Virus record (IMG/VR): IMGVR_UViG_3300044631_000905
Location: 1 to 64,000 of that record
Direction: 5' to 3' (one strand)
Source of the DNA: a virus
DNA: 64,000 nucleotides
The notes under the pieces are model-generated. The model made no database searches. It saw only the letters and a program-made list of their open reading frames with translations, and was not told the DNA's origin. Of the stretch, positions 1 to 8,483 are shown in pieces (the first letter of the stretch is position 1; each line of letters opens with the position of its first letter). Position numbers and translations under genes: made by a program.

Positions 1-1
1 C

Positions 2-1672
2 TTTAACTCAAGCGGAAATAATATCACATATGATGTAAGACTTCAAGCTACTGGTGGTAATTCATCCAATGGCAATGGAGAACTCAATGTTATTGTTGCG
101 AATACAAACTCACTTAAGGTTAATAATAATATTGTTTGGAATGCTGGAAATGTAACATTTAATTCTGGTCTAAGTTCTGGAGCATATAATACTGCTGCCA
201 ATGGAACAGCTGTACTGAGAGATTCCACTGGCAATTTTGCTGCTAATTTTATAACAGCTTCGCTCATTGGTGCCGCTTCTCTAAACGTTCTCAAGACTGG
301 TGACACAATGAGTGGCGATCTGACTGTTGGATCGGTTACTAGATCATCCAGTTCTTTTGTACGTGTATTGAGTAACGATTCAAATAGTGCTGGATTTGAA
401 GCGTATGGGAACAACCAGGGAACTGGATACCTATACATTGGTCAGTCTAATGCTTATGGTGGTGGATTGTCATATAACGGTGATGGATCTCCAGCATATG
501 CTACTGGAGAAATAGCAGATAACATTGCTTTCTATAGAACAGATAATGGCACAAGAACTGTTGTTTTCCAATATCCATATAACTCAAATACCGTAACTTT
601 TGCTGGTGCTATTACAACTGGAGAAGCAATATTTAATGGTGGAACAAATAGTAATGGAAATGATGCCACAGTTTACATAACAGCAACTAACAACAACGAT
701 TGGGGACTTATTGTTGACAAATACAATGGTTCCGCAACAGAATACGGAATTATGGTTGATGTTGGTTCTTCTGCTACTTATGCTTTAAGAGTTAGAGGAA
801 ATGACAGTGAAACCTTTAGAGTTGGTGGTAATGGTAATATTGTCGGTACTGGACTTGCTCTAGGAACTACTGGAGATATTACATCGGTAAGAACTATTAC
901 TTTATCGGGTAATATTTCACTAACCGCAAACTCAACAAGAATTCAACAAACTTCAACTTCTTCTTGGAGTGGTGACGCTGGAACAGGATTTGGTAAACTT
1001 GAATACCACTCAAACAGATGGTATATCAATGCTGGTTCTGATAGCACAGAAATTCTAAGAATTAGAAGAGGCGGAACTGATCAGGTAGTTATTGATAACA
1101 GTGGTAATACTTCTTTTGGTAATACTTCAACTGCTACAATTACAGCTGGTCTACTTCGCTTGGGATCTGGAGCATCAGATGGTATCCAAATTACTGGTTC
1201 GGCACCAACAATCTCATTTAGAGACACGGATCATAGAACTGCTTATGTTCATGTTAATAGTAACATATTCTATGTTTTAGGTGGTGGGGTTAACGCAAAT
1301 CCTGGAGCATGGTCACAAGTTGCTAATAGCAGATGGCCTCTACAAATTGATCTTACAAATAACAATGCTCAATTTGGAGGTGATATTGATGCCAATACTG
1401 GTAACGTTTTTGCTAGAAGTTTCAGAACACCAGGAGCATCATTTGGTAGTGGTTCTGTTGGAAGTGATGCTAATAACAATAATTATGTTTTATACGCCAA
1501 TGGAGATAGACAATGGTTGGATTCATTTGGGGTTGTCAAAGCAAATAGACAATCAATTGGAGAGAATTTAACAATACCAACAACACTCAATGCTTGTAGT
1601 TATGGACCAATCACGATTAATAATGGCGTTACTGTCTACATTGGAAACGGTGGGACGTGGACAATTGTTTAA
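2..1672 (+). CDS. Tail fibre/adhesin-like protein, 5' end cut by window
   Basis: The frame is open from base 2 through a methionine at 308 to the TAA at 1672, so the gene starts outside the window. The protein is rich in Gly, Asn, Ser and Thr with short beta-strand-like repeats. It contains a LKTGDTMSGDL segment (around base 290-320), a motif that recurs in phage tail-fibre and collar proteins. No enzymatic motif is visible. Its place directly before three small paralogous proteins and two oxygenases suggests the variable host-recognition end of the tail. The role in receptor binding is inferred from composition and position. AT-rich codon use (AGA, ATA, NNA) contrasts with the core genes downstream. 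Confidence 0.75.
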   Translation, partial: FNSSGNNITYDVRLQATGGNSSNGNGELNVIVANTNSLKVNNNIVWNAGNVTFNSGLSSGAYNTAANGTAVLRDSTGNFAANFITASLIGAASLNVLKTGDTMSGDLTVGSVTRSSSSFVRVLSNDSNSAGFEAYGNNQGTGYLYIGQSNAYGGGLSYNGDGSPAYATGEIADNIAFYRTDNGTRTVVFQYPYNSNTVTFAGAITTGEAIFNGGTNSNGNDATVYITATNNNDWGLIVDKYNGSATEYGIMVDVGSSATYALRVRGNDSETFRVGGNGNIVGTGLALGTTGDITSVRTITLSGNISLTANSTRIQQTSTSSWSGDAGTGFGKLEYHSNRWYINAGSDSTEILRIRRGGTDQVVIDNSGNTSFGNTSTATITAGLLRLGSGASDGIQITGSAPTISFRDTDHRTAYVHVNSNIFYVLGGGVNANPGAWSQVANSRWPLQIDLTNNNAQFGGDIDANTGNVFARSFRTPGASFGSGSVGSDANNNNYVLYANGDRQWLDSFGVVKANRQSIGENLTIPTTLNACSYGPITINNGVTVYIGNGGTWTIV

Positions 1673-1678
1673 TAAATA
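1672..1678 (+). promoter_or_regulatory. Late promoter motif ATAAATA
   Basis: ATAAATA overlaps the stop of the fibre gene and lies 24 nt before the start at 1703. It matches the T4-type late element recognised by gp55 (TATAAATA in T4, CTAAATA/ATAAATA-like in cyanophages). Confidence 0.55.
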
Positions 1679-1702
1679 AAGTATACAGAATTAAAAAATC
1701 CA

Positions 1703-2260
1703 ATGAGCACTGTAATAACTAATAATGTATTTTCTGTAGATGGAAGACCTCTTCTTTTTTCATCTGGATCAATAGTTCAATGTACAGTTGTTCGCATGGA
1801 TACGAGGACTGGAATATCTTGTTCAAATAGTGGAAATGGAACTGAAATTACTGGTCTACGATTATTCATCACACCAAGGAGTGCTTCCAATAGAATTATT
1901 TGTAAATGGATGATGAATGGCGAATTTAGCAATGAAAACTGTGTTGTTACTATTTTCAGAAATGGTGGATTAATTACAGATGGTGGCGCACAGGGATACA
2001 ATGCTCAAGGCGGAAATACTAGGTGGTCTGGAGTATCTACATCAGTTTATGATCAGAATAATGACTCAACTGGTCAAAATACCATAGTAACTTGGTCTGG
2101 AATAGCAAACACAACTTCTTCATTATTTTTTGCTCCTGCTGTAAGAAGTTCTAATAGTGGAAACTACACGTTTTTTATTAATAGAACTGTTGCGTCAAAT
2201 GGACAAAATGCTTATGAAACACCGTATTCAACTGGAGTGTGTTGGGAGGTAGCAGTATGA
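1703..2260 (+). CDS. Putative tail-associated protein, paralogue 1 of 3
   Basis: A 185-residue protein of unknown function. It shares its plan with the next two genes: a short N-terminal block ending in a GxIVQ-type motif, a TDxRxG segment, an IxPRSxxN segment, and a C-terminal block with NYTFFINRT and xGQxxYE. The repeated pattern marks three tandem duplicates. The genes are linked by an ATGA overlap or a short gap, so they are probably cotranscribed. A beta-rich virion or adhesin component is likely from location beside the fibre, but no known domain was recognised. Confidence 0.7.
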   Translation: MSTVITNNVFSVDGRPLLFSSGSIVQCTVVRMDTRTGISCSNSGNGTEITGLRLFITPRSASNRIICKWMMNGEFSNENCVVTIFRNGGLITDGGAQGYNAQGGNTRWSGVSTSVYDQNNDSTGQNTIVTWSGIANTTSSLFFAPAVRSSNSGNYTFFINRTVASNGQNAYETPYSTGVCWEVAV

Positions 2261-2823
2261 GTAATTTAAAAGTTAACAGTATTACAAATACAAGTGGTAA
2301 AAGATTATTGGATAGTACTGGAAATATAGTTCAAACAGTATATGTTAGAACTGATAGTAGAAGTGGTTGGTCTTCCAATAACAGATATCAATTTACTCCA
2401 ATCACAGATTTAACACTTGAAATCACACCAAGAAATCCAGATAATATAATTGTCGTTCAATGTAAATTATTTGCTGAAATACACCATGATAATTTAATGA
2501 CAATTCTGGCAGATTATGGTTCTGGTACATTGCCATATGGTGCTGTAGAAGGATATTCAATGGCAAACTTTAACCCAAGATACATTGGTATGATCGCAGG
2601 AGATTATACAGGTGCTGATAATAGTTCAACCTCCAGAGATTTCTTTATGCAGGGAATTTGGAGAGCAAATGGTACTAGTGCGATTAGGTTTATGCCAGGT
2701 TGTAAAGGTTCTGGGGGTGCTGATTATACACTCTTTCTCAATCGGACACAATCATCAACTGGTCAAGATTCATTTGAAGCTGGGATTTCTGATATGATTG
2801 CTTTTGAAGTTTCACAGAGGTAA
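2257..2823 (+). CDS. Putative tail-associated protein, paralogue 2 of 3
   Basis: The start is ATG 2257, which overlaps the upstream TGA as ATGA and has GGGAGG just upstream. An in-frame GTG at 2239 is less likely. The 188-residue product aligns by eye with its neighbours: SxGNIVQTVYVRTDSRSGW near the N-terminus, LEITPRNPDN in the middle and YTLFLNRTQSSTGQ near the C-terminus. It is the most diverged of the three, with a different central part (residues about 75-140). Function is unknown; a tail adhesin or decoration role is inferred from context. Confidence 0.7.
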   Translation: MSNLKVNSITNTSGKRLLDSTGNIVQTVYVRTDSRSGWSSNNRYQFTPITDLTLEITPRNPDNIIVVQCKLFAEIHHDNLMTILADYGSGTLPYGAVEGYSMANFNPRYIGMIAGDYTGADNSSTSRDFFMQGIWRANGTSAIRFMPGCKGSGGADYTLFLNRTQSSTGQDSFEAGISDMIAFEVSQR

Positions 2824-2828
2824 AATTT

Positions 2829-3386
2829 ATGTCAATACTAAGAGTAAACACCGTTCAGACTACTGCTGGACGAAATATATTAACCAATGACGGTCCAGTT
2901 ATTCAGGTTAATACGAAAATGACCGATAAAAGAATTGACATATCATCTCCAAATGGTGGAAATGGAACACCAATATATGAACTTGGGGTTGGCATTACAC
3001 CAACATCTTCATCCAGTAGATTAATCATAGAGTGGATGATAATGGGTGAATTACACCAAGATAATGTCTTTACAATTTATAGAAATGGTGGTTTAGCAAC
3101 AACATCATTTGAAGAAGGATTCAATAGAGATGTAGGAAATCAAAGATGGTCTGGCATTGCTTCTGCTTGGTATGATAGGGATGAAAATTCCACACCTTCA
3201 TGTTGGTATCTATTGTACCATTGTATTGCCAACACAACTTCATATACTTATTTTTATCCAGCTGTCAGGAGTTCTTCCACAGGAAACTATAATTTCTATT
3301 TAAATAGAACTCAAGGTTCATGGGGTCAAGAAAACTATGAGGTTGGTATTTCATCTGTTACAATTTACGAATCAATCAGACCATAA
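2829..3386 (+). CDS. Putative tail-associated protein, paralogue 3 of 3
   Basis: 185 residues, closer to paralogue 1 than to paralogue 2: GPVIQVNTKMTDKRIDI, SPNGGNGTPIYELGVGITP, then a FTIYRNGG block and NYNFYLNRTQGSWGQENYE at the C-terminal end. It sits 5 nt after paralogue 2. The NRT-GQ-YE ending is shared by all three and could be a trimerisation or attachment region. That is inference, as no family was recognised. Confidence 0.7.
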   Translation: MSILRVNTVQTTAGRNILTNDGPVIQVNTKMTDKRIDISSPNGGNGTPIYELGVGITPTSSSSRLIIEWMIMGELHQDNVFTIYRNGGLATTSFEEGFNRDVGNQRWSGIASAWYDRDENSTPSCWYLLYHCIANTTSYTYFYPAVRSSSTGNYNFYLNRTQGSWGQENYEVGISSVTIYESIRP

Positions 3387-3389
3387 ATA
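3383..3389 (+). promoter_or_regulatory. Late promoter motif ATAAATA
   Basis: ATAAATA overlaps the stop of the upstream gene and lies 29 nt before the ATG at 3419. Spacing is like the other late motifs in the window. Confidence 0.5.
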
Positions 3390-3418
3390 AAGTAAGTTAT
3401 CGTATTTAAAGAATTATC

Positions 3419-3742
3419 ATGCGTAGAAGAATGCCAGGTGCTCCAGATATTACGGATGCCTTACATGCTCTATATCCAGAGGGTGCTTATTGGTCCGTTG
3501 ATCAGGATGGAAATATTGAATGGATGGATTTGAATGAAAAACCGAAACCAGAGATTTCTGTAGTTCAAGCAAAATTAGATGAACTTACAGAAATTTATAA
3601 TAGAGAGCAATTATACCAAAATCAAAGAGTTTCTGAATATCCAGAATATCACGAACAATTGGATATGCTATTCAATCTTGGATATGATGGATGGAAAGCA
3701 GAGATTCAAAAAATTAAAGATAAGTACCCCAGACCAGAATAA
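3419..3742 (+). CDS. Tail assembly chaperone-like protein
   Basis: A 107-residue protein. Residues about 1-45 resemble the short N-terminal part of tail-fibre accessory proteins. The C-terminal half (REQ..Q..R..EYPEYHEQLDMLF...GYDGWKAEIQKIKDKYP) fits a pattern seen in phage tail assembly chaperone-type proteins, where a YPxxxxQLDxL segment precedes Wxxx(I/V)xxIKxKYP. It lies immediately after the putative tail proteins, as expected for an assembly helper. The family assignment is from memory of the pattern and is moderate. Confidence 0.6.
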   Translation: MRRRMPGAPDITDALHALYPEGAYWSVDQDGNIEWMDLNEKPKPEISVVQAKLDELTEIYNREQLYQNQRVSEYPEYHEQLDMLFNLGYDGWKAEIQKIKDKYPRPE

Positions 3743-3756
3743 TTCCGACTTTTATT

Positions 3757-4446
3757 ATGATAGTGATTGATAATTGGTACGAAAATCCAGATGATATTAG
3801 AAATCTAGCTTTAAGTAAATTCAAAGATAGTGGTAAAGTAATATCTGGAAAATCAATAAAAAAAGATAATGGATTTGAAATGTACCCTGGCAATCGGGTT
3901 TTTTCTGATTTATCAAATTTAATAGAGAATAAAAAAATAATTGAAGAAAAATCTGGATTGAAAATTGACCCAAAGAAATGGATTTTTACCGCGTCATGTA
4001 ACTGGCAAGAGCAAATCAATTTGCTAGAATTTGATATTGAAAATTTATCTATGAAAATTATTGGAACAGATTTGTATTTAAATAATTTTTTAACTTTGGC
4101 AAATGGAAATTTTCAATATTGTCCCAAAGATTCCACACGCTGGATTCACACAGATAAAAAAAATACTCACGCAGCTGTAGTTTATTTACATCCAAATCCA
4201 GTTATTGGTTCTGGCACTGGTTTCTTTAAGCACAAAGAAACTGAAAAATATTACGAAGATGGAGAAATATTTTCTTTTGAAGAATCTTCAGATTTTGATA
4301 AATGGAATATGATAGAATACGTAGAAAATCAATATAATAGATGTATTATTTTTGACGCAAAACGTTGTCATTCTGCCACAAAATATTTTGGAGATACCCC
4401 AGAAAATTCTAGATTGACACAAGTATTCTTTTTTGACATTTTATGA
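3757..4446 (+). CDS. 2OG-Fe(II) oxygenase-like protein (DUF6445-like)
   Basis: A 229-residue protein with a plausible iron/2-oxoglutarate triad. WIHTD gives the HxD pair, RCHSATKYFG gives the distal histidine, and NSRLTQVFFF gives the arginine that would bind 2-oxoglutarate. Such proteins are frequent next to tail-fibre genes in cyanomyoviruses. The substrate is unknown. Modification of a fibre protein, host surface component or nucleic acid are all possible. It overlaps the next oxygenase by 4 nt (ATGA). Very AT-rich. Confidence 0.7.
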   Translation: MIVIDNWYENPDDIRNLALSKFKDSGKVISGKSIKKDNGFEMYPGNRVFSDLSNLIENKKIIEEKSGLKIDPKKWIFTASCNWQEQINLLEFDIENLSMKIIGTDLYLNNFLTLANGNFQYCPKDSTRWIHTDKKNTHAAVVYLHPNPVIGSGTGFFKHKETEKYYEDGEIFSFEESSDFDKWNMIEYVENQYNRCIIFDAKRCHSATKYFGDTPENSRLTQVFFFDIL

Positions 4447-5030
4447 TTGAAAATATTTTTAAAATTCCTATAGGTAAATACTCAATAGATGACTGGGAAA
4501 ATTTGAATAAGACTTATGCTCTAAGTCAATATGCCAATTCATTTATTGAAGAAATAAACAAGGAAAATATCTCGGAAGGAGATAATTTGTATACTGATTT
4601 TATGACCAACTCTAAAAATAATAGAGTTCCTCAGTATATTAATAATATGCTTGGTCTATTTACAAAACCAGCTCAGAATTTTTTCAATGATATTTCTTCA
4701 ATTTCTCCTCAAATTGGTTTATACAATTGGAGAGTAACATCAGCTTGGTTTGAAAAATTGACCAGCAATCAAATCCATGGTGCTCATAATCATGGAGCAA
4801 TTGGATTTAGCGCAGTTTTATACATAGATTTTGATTTGGAATTTCATAGAGCAACAACCTTTCTGTCTCCATATGGAGATTTTATTGGTGGTGTTACTCA
4901 AATGTATACTCCCCCAGATATTAAATCTGGAGATGTAATATTTTTTCCGAGTTTCTTAAATCATTATGCTCCCAAAAACAATTCAGAAAAAGAAAGGATA
5001 ATTTTTTCTTGTAATTTTTCTCCATTTTAA
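4443..5030 (+). CDS. 2OG-Fe(II) oxygenase-like protein
   Basis: 195 residues. The C-terminal half carries GAHNHGAIGFSAVLYIDF (first His ligands), a later NHYAPKN (distal His) and ERIIFSCNF (2OG-binding Arg). This is the layout of the putative 2OG-Fe(II) oxygenases common in marine T4-like phages. The ATGA overlap with a second, different oxygenase suggests the pair act together or on the same substrate; that is inference. Confidence 0.72.
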   Translation: MIENIFKIPIGKYSIDDWENLNKTYALSQYANSFIEEINKENISEGDNLYTDFMTNSKNNRVPQYINNMLGLFTKPAQNFFNDISSISPQIGLYNWRVTSAWFEKLTSNQIHGAHNHGAIGFSAVLYIDFDLEFHRATTFLSPYGDFIGGVTQMYTPPDIKSGDVIFFPSFLNHYAPKNNSEKERIIFSCNFSPF

Positions 5031-5035
5031 TGAAA

Positions 5036-5042
5036 CTAAATA
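5036..5042 (+). promoter_or_regulatory. Late promoter motif CTAAATA
   Basis: CTAAATA lies 28 nt before the ATG at 5071, right after the oxygenase stop codon. Confidence 0.5.
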
Positions 5043-5070
5043 ACAATACACACCATTACTAGTGATAACT

Positions 5071-5262
5071 ATGGATACCGCACAACTCAAAAAGAATTTT
5101 GAAGAGCAACTTGCTACTACAGATAAGCAGATTGCCGAACTAGAAGAAAACCTCACTAAAGCAAAAGAATACAAGCTTAAGTTACAGGGTGGTCTAGAAA
5201 CTCTAAGTCTTCTAGAAGAACCAGCAGCAGAAGAAGCACCTGCTGAAGTAGTAGCAGAATAA
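5071..5262 (+). CDS. Small coiled-coil protein with acidic tail
   Basis: The start is ATG 5071; an in-frame GTG nine bases earlier is less likely. The 63-residue product has a heptad-like helix (residues about 3-50, rich in Lys, Glu, Gln and Leu) followed by an Ala/Glu/Pro tail. No family recognised. It is set between its own late motif and a strong terminator, so it may be expressed as a separate short late transcript. It could be a structural or chaperone peptide. Confidence 0.7.
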   Translation: MDTAQLKKNFEEQLATTDKQIAELEENLTKAKEYKLKLQGGLETLSLLEEPAAEEAPAEVVAE

Positions 5263-5268
5263 TCCCAG

Positions 5269-5305
5269 ATCCCTTCTTACTAAATATGTAAGAAGGGATT
5301 TTTTG
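5269..5305 (+). terminator. Rho-independent terminator, 12-bp perfect stem, before gp13
   Basis: The stem is ATCCCTTCTTAC (5269-5280) paired with GTAAGAAGGGAT (5288-5299), followed by a T run. The loop region holds TAAATAT. The gp13 ATG lies only 12 nt after the stem, so the 3' arm also supplies the purine-rich AAGAAGGG upstream of gp13. Confidence 0.85.
5280..5287 (+). promoter_or_regulatory. Late promoter motif CTAAATAT inside terminator loop
   Basis: CTAAATAT occupies the loop plus the last base of the 5' arm of the 5269-5305 terminator, 25 nt before the gp13 ATG. Initiation some 5-6 nt downstream would give an RNA lacking the 5' arm. Confidence 0.5.
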
Positions 5306-5311
5306 TGTCTA

Positions 5312-6112
5312 ATGGCATCTCCAAATAGTAGAGCCTCTCTTATCACATATTGTAAAAGACAACTGGGAGAACCAGTTCTTCAAATCAATATTGATGATGA
5401 GCAGGTAAGCAACGTTATTGACGATACTATTCAGTTCTTTCAAGAGAACTGCTATAACGGTATGGAGCGTTGCTATCTGCGTCACGAGATTACTTCTGCC
5501 GATAAGACAAGATTAGATGATAAAGTTACAACCACAAATGGAACTACAAACTGGGAGGAAGCAACGAATTATATTCCAATCCCAGATCATATTGTGGGTG
5601 TTAGTAAAGTATTTGGAGTGGTTGGAAATAGCATTCGCAGCAATTTATTTGGTATCGAATATCAGATCTTCCTTAATGACCTCTACGCTTTCGGATCTCT
5701 TGATATTCTCAATTACTTCATGACTAAGCAATATCTAGAAACTCTAGATATGATTTTAAATAACGGATCATTCCAACAGTTTAGATATACGATGCGCCGT
5801 GATCGTCTGTATCTAGATGTTGACAAGGACTTTCTACAAGAGGGTCAGTGGCTATTGATTGAGGCGCACCGTCTCGTCAATCCAAATGACGCAACAGAAA
5901 TGTATAATGATATGTTTGTGAAACGTTATGCCACTGCTCTCATGAAGAAGCAATGGGGACAAAATCTCATCAAATACAATAACGTTCAATTGCCTGGTGG
6001 TATCTCACTCAACGGCAGACAGTTGTATGAGGATGCGATTGGTGAGATTGAGAAGATTGAAAGTGAAGTCCTCAGTAAGTATGCCGAACCACCTATGGAT
6101 ATGATCGGATAA
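5312..6112 (+). CDS. gp13: Neck protein gp13
   Basis: A 266-residue T4 gp13-type neck protein. The N-terminal segment SRASLITYCKRQLGEPVLQI and the following DDEQVSNVIDDTIQFFQE are typical of cyanophage gp13. In T4, gp13 and gp14 form the collar that closes the filled head and joins it to the tail. The start was chosen as ATG 5312, not the TTG at 5303 that lies in the terminator T run. It is followed 1 nt later by gp14. Confidence 0.9.
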   Translation: MASPNSRASLITYCKRQLGEPVLQINIDDEQVSNVIDDTIQFFQENCYNGMERCYLRHEITSADKTRLDDKVTTTNGTTNWEEATNYIPIPDHIVGVSKVFGVVGNSIRSNLFGIEYQIFLNDLYAFGSLDILNYFMTKQYLETLDMILNNGSFQQFRYTMRRDRLYLDVDKDFLQEGQWLLIEAHRLVNPNDATEMYNDMFVKRYATALMKKQWGQNLIKYNNVQLPGGISLNGRQLYEDAIGEIEKIESEVLSKYAEPPMDMIG

Positions 6113-6113
6113 G

Positions 6114-7244
6114 ATGCCTACCAGTCCTTATTTTCCTACCTACTACCAAGGTCATCCTGGTGAGCAAAACCTCGCTCAGGATCTTGCTGACGAACAGATC
6201 AAACTGTTTGGAACAGATATCTATTATCTTCCAAGAACAATCTTGAAAGATAATACACTAGATGATATTATCTATTCTAAGTATCAAGAGCAATTCCAGA
6301 TTGAGATGCTTCTACAGAACGTGGAAGGTTTTGGTGAGCAGTCAGAATTTATCAGTAAATTTGGTGTCAAGATTACTGACGAAGTGAAGTTTATTGTTTC
6401 ATCTAGAAGATGGGATCAAGCAGAAGCACAGTACAATCCAACCCTCACTGTTCCTGGAAGACCAAATGATGGAGATCTATTATACTTCCCACTCACTACA
6501 GATATCTACGAAATCAAATTTGTAGAAAGAGAAACTCCATTCTACCAGTTTGGTAAAATTCAATTCTTTATTCTAACTGCTGAAATCTATGATGTCGGCA
6601 ACGACAACCTTGAAACTGGAGTTCCAGAGATTGATGAGATTGAACAACTCTTCTCTAGTGCGTTCAAGCTTGTCATGGATCCTGGCGGTATTGGTAACTT
6701 TACAGTTGGAGAAGAGATCGTTGGAGATGAGTTCCTAGCAAAGGCAACATCATCAATTACTGGTGGTACTATAAGTGGAACAATAATCAGCGATGGTGGA
6801 GCATTCTACAATCCAGCAATTCCTCCAACTGTCACATTCTCGGCACCTCCAACAGGTGGTACTAGAGCTACTGGAACTGCCACGGTATCTTCAAATGGTA
6901 TCGTGACTGGTATTTTCGTTACCAATCCTGGAAGTGGTTATACGTCTGCTCCTACAGTAACGATTGACTACTCACCAAAAGATAACAGAGCAGAAGTCAA
7001 GTCCTGGAACCCAGCAACTCGCACTCTTGAAGTCATCAACAGAACTGGCACATTCACAACTGCTGAGACAATTACTGGTATCACATCTGGCGCTAAGTGG
7101 AGTCCATTCACTTTTGACACTCTAAATAATACCAACAGCGCCTACGATCAAAATAGAGAGATTGAGGATACCGCTGACGATATTGTGGATTGGACTGAAA
7201 GAAACCCATTCGGTGAATTTGGAAATTATACAGGTAGCATCTGA
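6114..7244 (+). CDS. gp14: Neck protein gp14 with inserted GSGY module
   Basis: A 376-residue gp14-type neck protein. The N-terminal part (PYFPTYYQGHPGEQNL, then YYLPRT and FGEQSEFISKFG) is the conserved core. Residues about 202-292 form a Gly/Thr/Pro-rich segment with NPGSGYTSAPTVTI-type repeats. It looks like an insertion absent from the minimal family, and similar GSGY modules occur in gp18 and in the Ig-like protein at 51825. The C-terminal NPFGEFGNY returns to the conserved sequence. Acts with gp13 in head completion. Its stop overlaps the gp15 start (TGATG). Confidence 0.9.
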   Translation: MPTSPYFPTYYQGHPGEQNLAQDLADEQIKLFGTDIYYLPRTILKDNTLDDIIYSKYQEQFQIEMLLQNVEGFGEQSEFISKFGVKITDEVKFIVSSRRWDQAEAQYNPTLTVPGRPNDGDLLYFPLTTDIYEIKFVERETPFYQFGKIQFFILTAEIYDVGNDNLETGVPEIDEIEQLFSSAFKLVMDPGGIGNFTVGEEIVGDEFLAKATSSITGGTISGTIISDGGAFYNPAIPPTVTFSAPPTGGTRATGTATVSSNGIVTGIFVTNPGSGYTSAPTVTIDYSPKDNRAEVKSWNPATRTLEVINRTGTFTTAETITGITSGAKWSPFTFDTLNNTNSAYDQNREIEDTADDIVDWTERNPFGEFGNYTGSI

Positions 7245-8047
7245 TGTTAGGATCACATTTTTATAACGAAATTACTCGCAAAAATATTATTGCTTTTGGT
7301 ACACTCTTCAACAACATTACGTTGAGAAAGAAAGATCCAAATACAGGTGCTGTATTGGAAGAAGAGAAGGTCCAACTAGCATACGGTCCTAAGCAAAAGT
7401 TTCTTGCTCGCCTAGAACAAAACCCAGATGTTGGTAGAAAGGTTGGCATTACTTTGCCACGTATTTACTTTGAGATGACTGGAATTGATTACGATCCTAC
7501 CCGTAAAACATCACCAATTCAAAAATACAAAACGATCATTGCTGATAATGGTAATGAAGTCAGAGTTCAGTATGTTCCTGTTCCTTATAATATGAGTTTT
7601 GAATTGGGGATCATATCAAAATCACAAGATGATGCTCTACAAATTATTGAGCAGATCCTACCATACTTCCAACCATCATTCTCAATCACTCTGAATATGA
7701 TCCCAGAGATGGATGAGAAGAAGGATGTTGCGATTGTTCTTAACGATATCAATTATGAAGATGAATGGGAAGATGACTATATGCAGCGCAGATACGTTGT
7801 CTATACTCTAAGATTTACTGCCAAGACTTACTTCTACGGTCCTTACAGTCAGTCCGATATCATCAAGAAAGCAATTGTCTATGAAACTCTTGGAGATGCT
7901 GCTGTCAACAGAAGAACGGTCAAGAGAACATACACTCCAGTTGCTATTCAAGATCAAGATGGAGATAATGATGTAGATGCGGCAGATACGGCAATTCTAA
8001 CTGCTGATGATAATTTTGGTTTTAACGAAGGTATAGAATTCTATTGA
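7244..8047 (+). CDS. gp15: Proximal tail sheath stabiliser gp15
   Basis: 267 residues. MLGSHFYNEITRKNIIAFGTLF and the later GITLPRIYFEM-GIDYDPTRK are hallmark gp15 sequences. The protein caps the sheath and tube and docks the tail to the neck. The C-terminus carries DQDGDNDVDAADTAIL (around residue 238), which looks like an EF-hand or dockerin-type calcium loop. Close packing with gp14 and gp16 gives the usual gp13-14-15-16-17 order. Confidence 0.9.
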   Translation: MLGSHFYNEITRKNIIAFGTLFNNITLRKKDPNTGAVLEEEKVQLAYGPKQKFLARLEQNPDVGRKVGITLPRIYFEMTGIDYDPTRKTSPIQKYKTIIADNGNEVRVQYVPVPYNMSFELGIISKSQDDALQIIEQILPYFQPSFSITLNMIPEMDEKKDVAIVLNDINYEDEWEDDYMQRRYVVYTLRFTAKTYFYGPYSQSDIIKKAIVYETLGDAAVNRRTVKRTYTPVAIQDQDGDNDVDAADTAILTADDNFGFNEGIEFY

Positions 8048-8048
8048 T

Positions 8049-8456
8049 ATGAGCTTAGAAGAGAACATGGAAGAACTACTCAATATTGAGGCAGAGGTTA
8101 TTGATGAACCGAAGCCTGTGAAGGTTGAACGTGAAGGTGACAAGGAAGACAAGATCAAAGACTACGAATATACACGAGGGGAATTATACAACCTCATCAG
8201 CAAGGGTCAGGAGGCGGTACAAGGCGCCTTAGAGGTCGCACAGGAGAGCGGACACCCTAGAGCGTATGAAGTCGCTGTGAACGCCATGAAGCAGGTAGCA
8301 GACATGACTGACAAGCTTGTAGATCTTCAGAAGAAGATGAAGGATTTAGATGCCGAGAATAAGAAAGTTACAAACGTTACAAATAATGCCATGTTTGTAG
8401 GCAGCACAACTGAGCTTCAGAAGATGCTGAAGCAGATGGGAGGAGGCAAAAGATAA
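8049..8456 (+). CDS. gp16: Terminase small subunit gp16
   Basis: 135 residues. The central helix-rich block RGELYNLISKGQEAVQGALE and PRAYEVAVNAMKQVADMTDKL is the conserved gp16 core. The acidic N-terminal part and the Gly/Lys-rich end are flexible. It recognises or regulates DNA entry for packaging together with gp17. The central coding part is visibly more GC-rich than neighbouring sequence. A late motif overlaps its stop. Confidence 0.88.
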   Translation: MSLEENMEELLNIEAEVIDEPKPVKVEREGDKEDKIKDYEYTRGELYNLISKGQEAVQGALEVAQESGHPRAYEVAVNAMKQVADMTDKLVDLQKKMKDLDAENKKVTNVTNNAMFVGSTTELQKMLKQMGGGKR

Positions 8457-8459
8457 ATA
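8453..8459 (+). promoter_or_regulatory. Late promoter motif ATAAATA
   Basis: ATAAATA overlaps the gp16 stop and lies 24 nt before the ATG at 8484. Confidence 0.5.
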
Positions 8460-8483
8460 TTTTGTTGTCTCCATATTCAAGCG

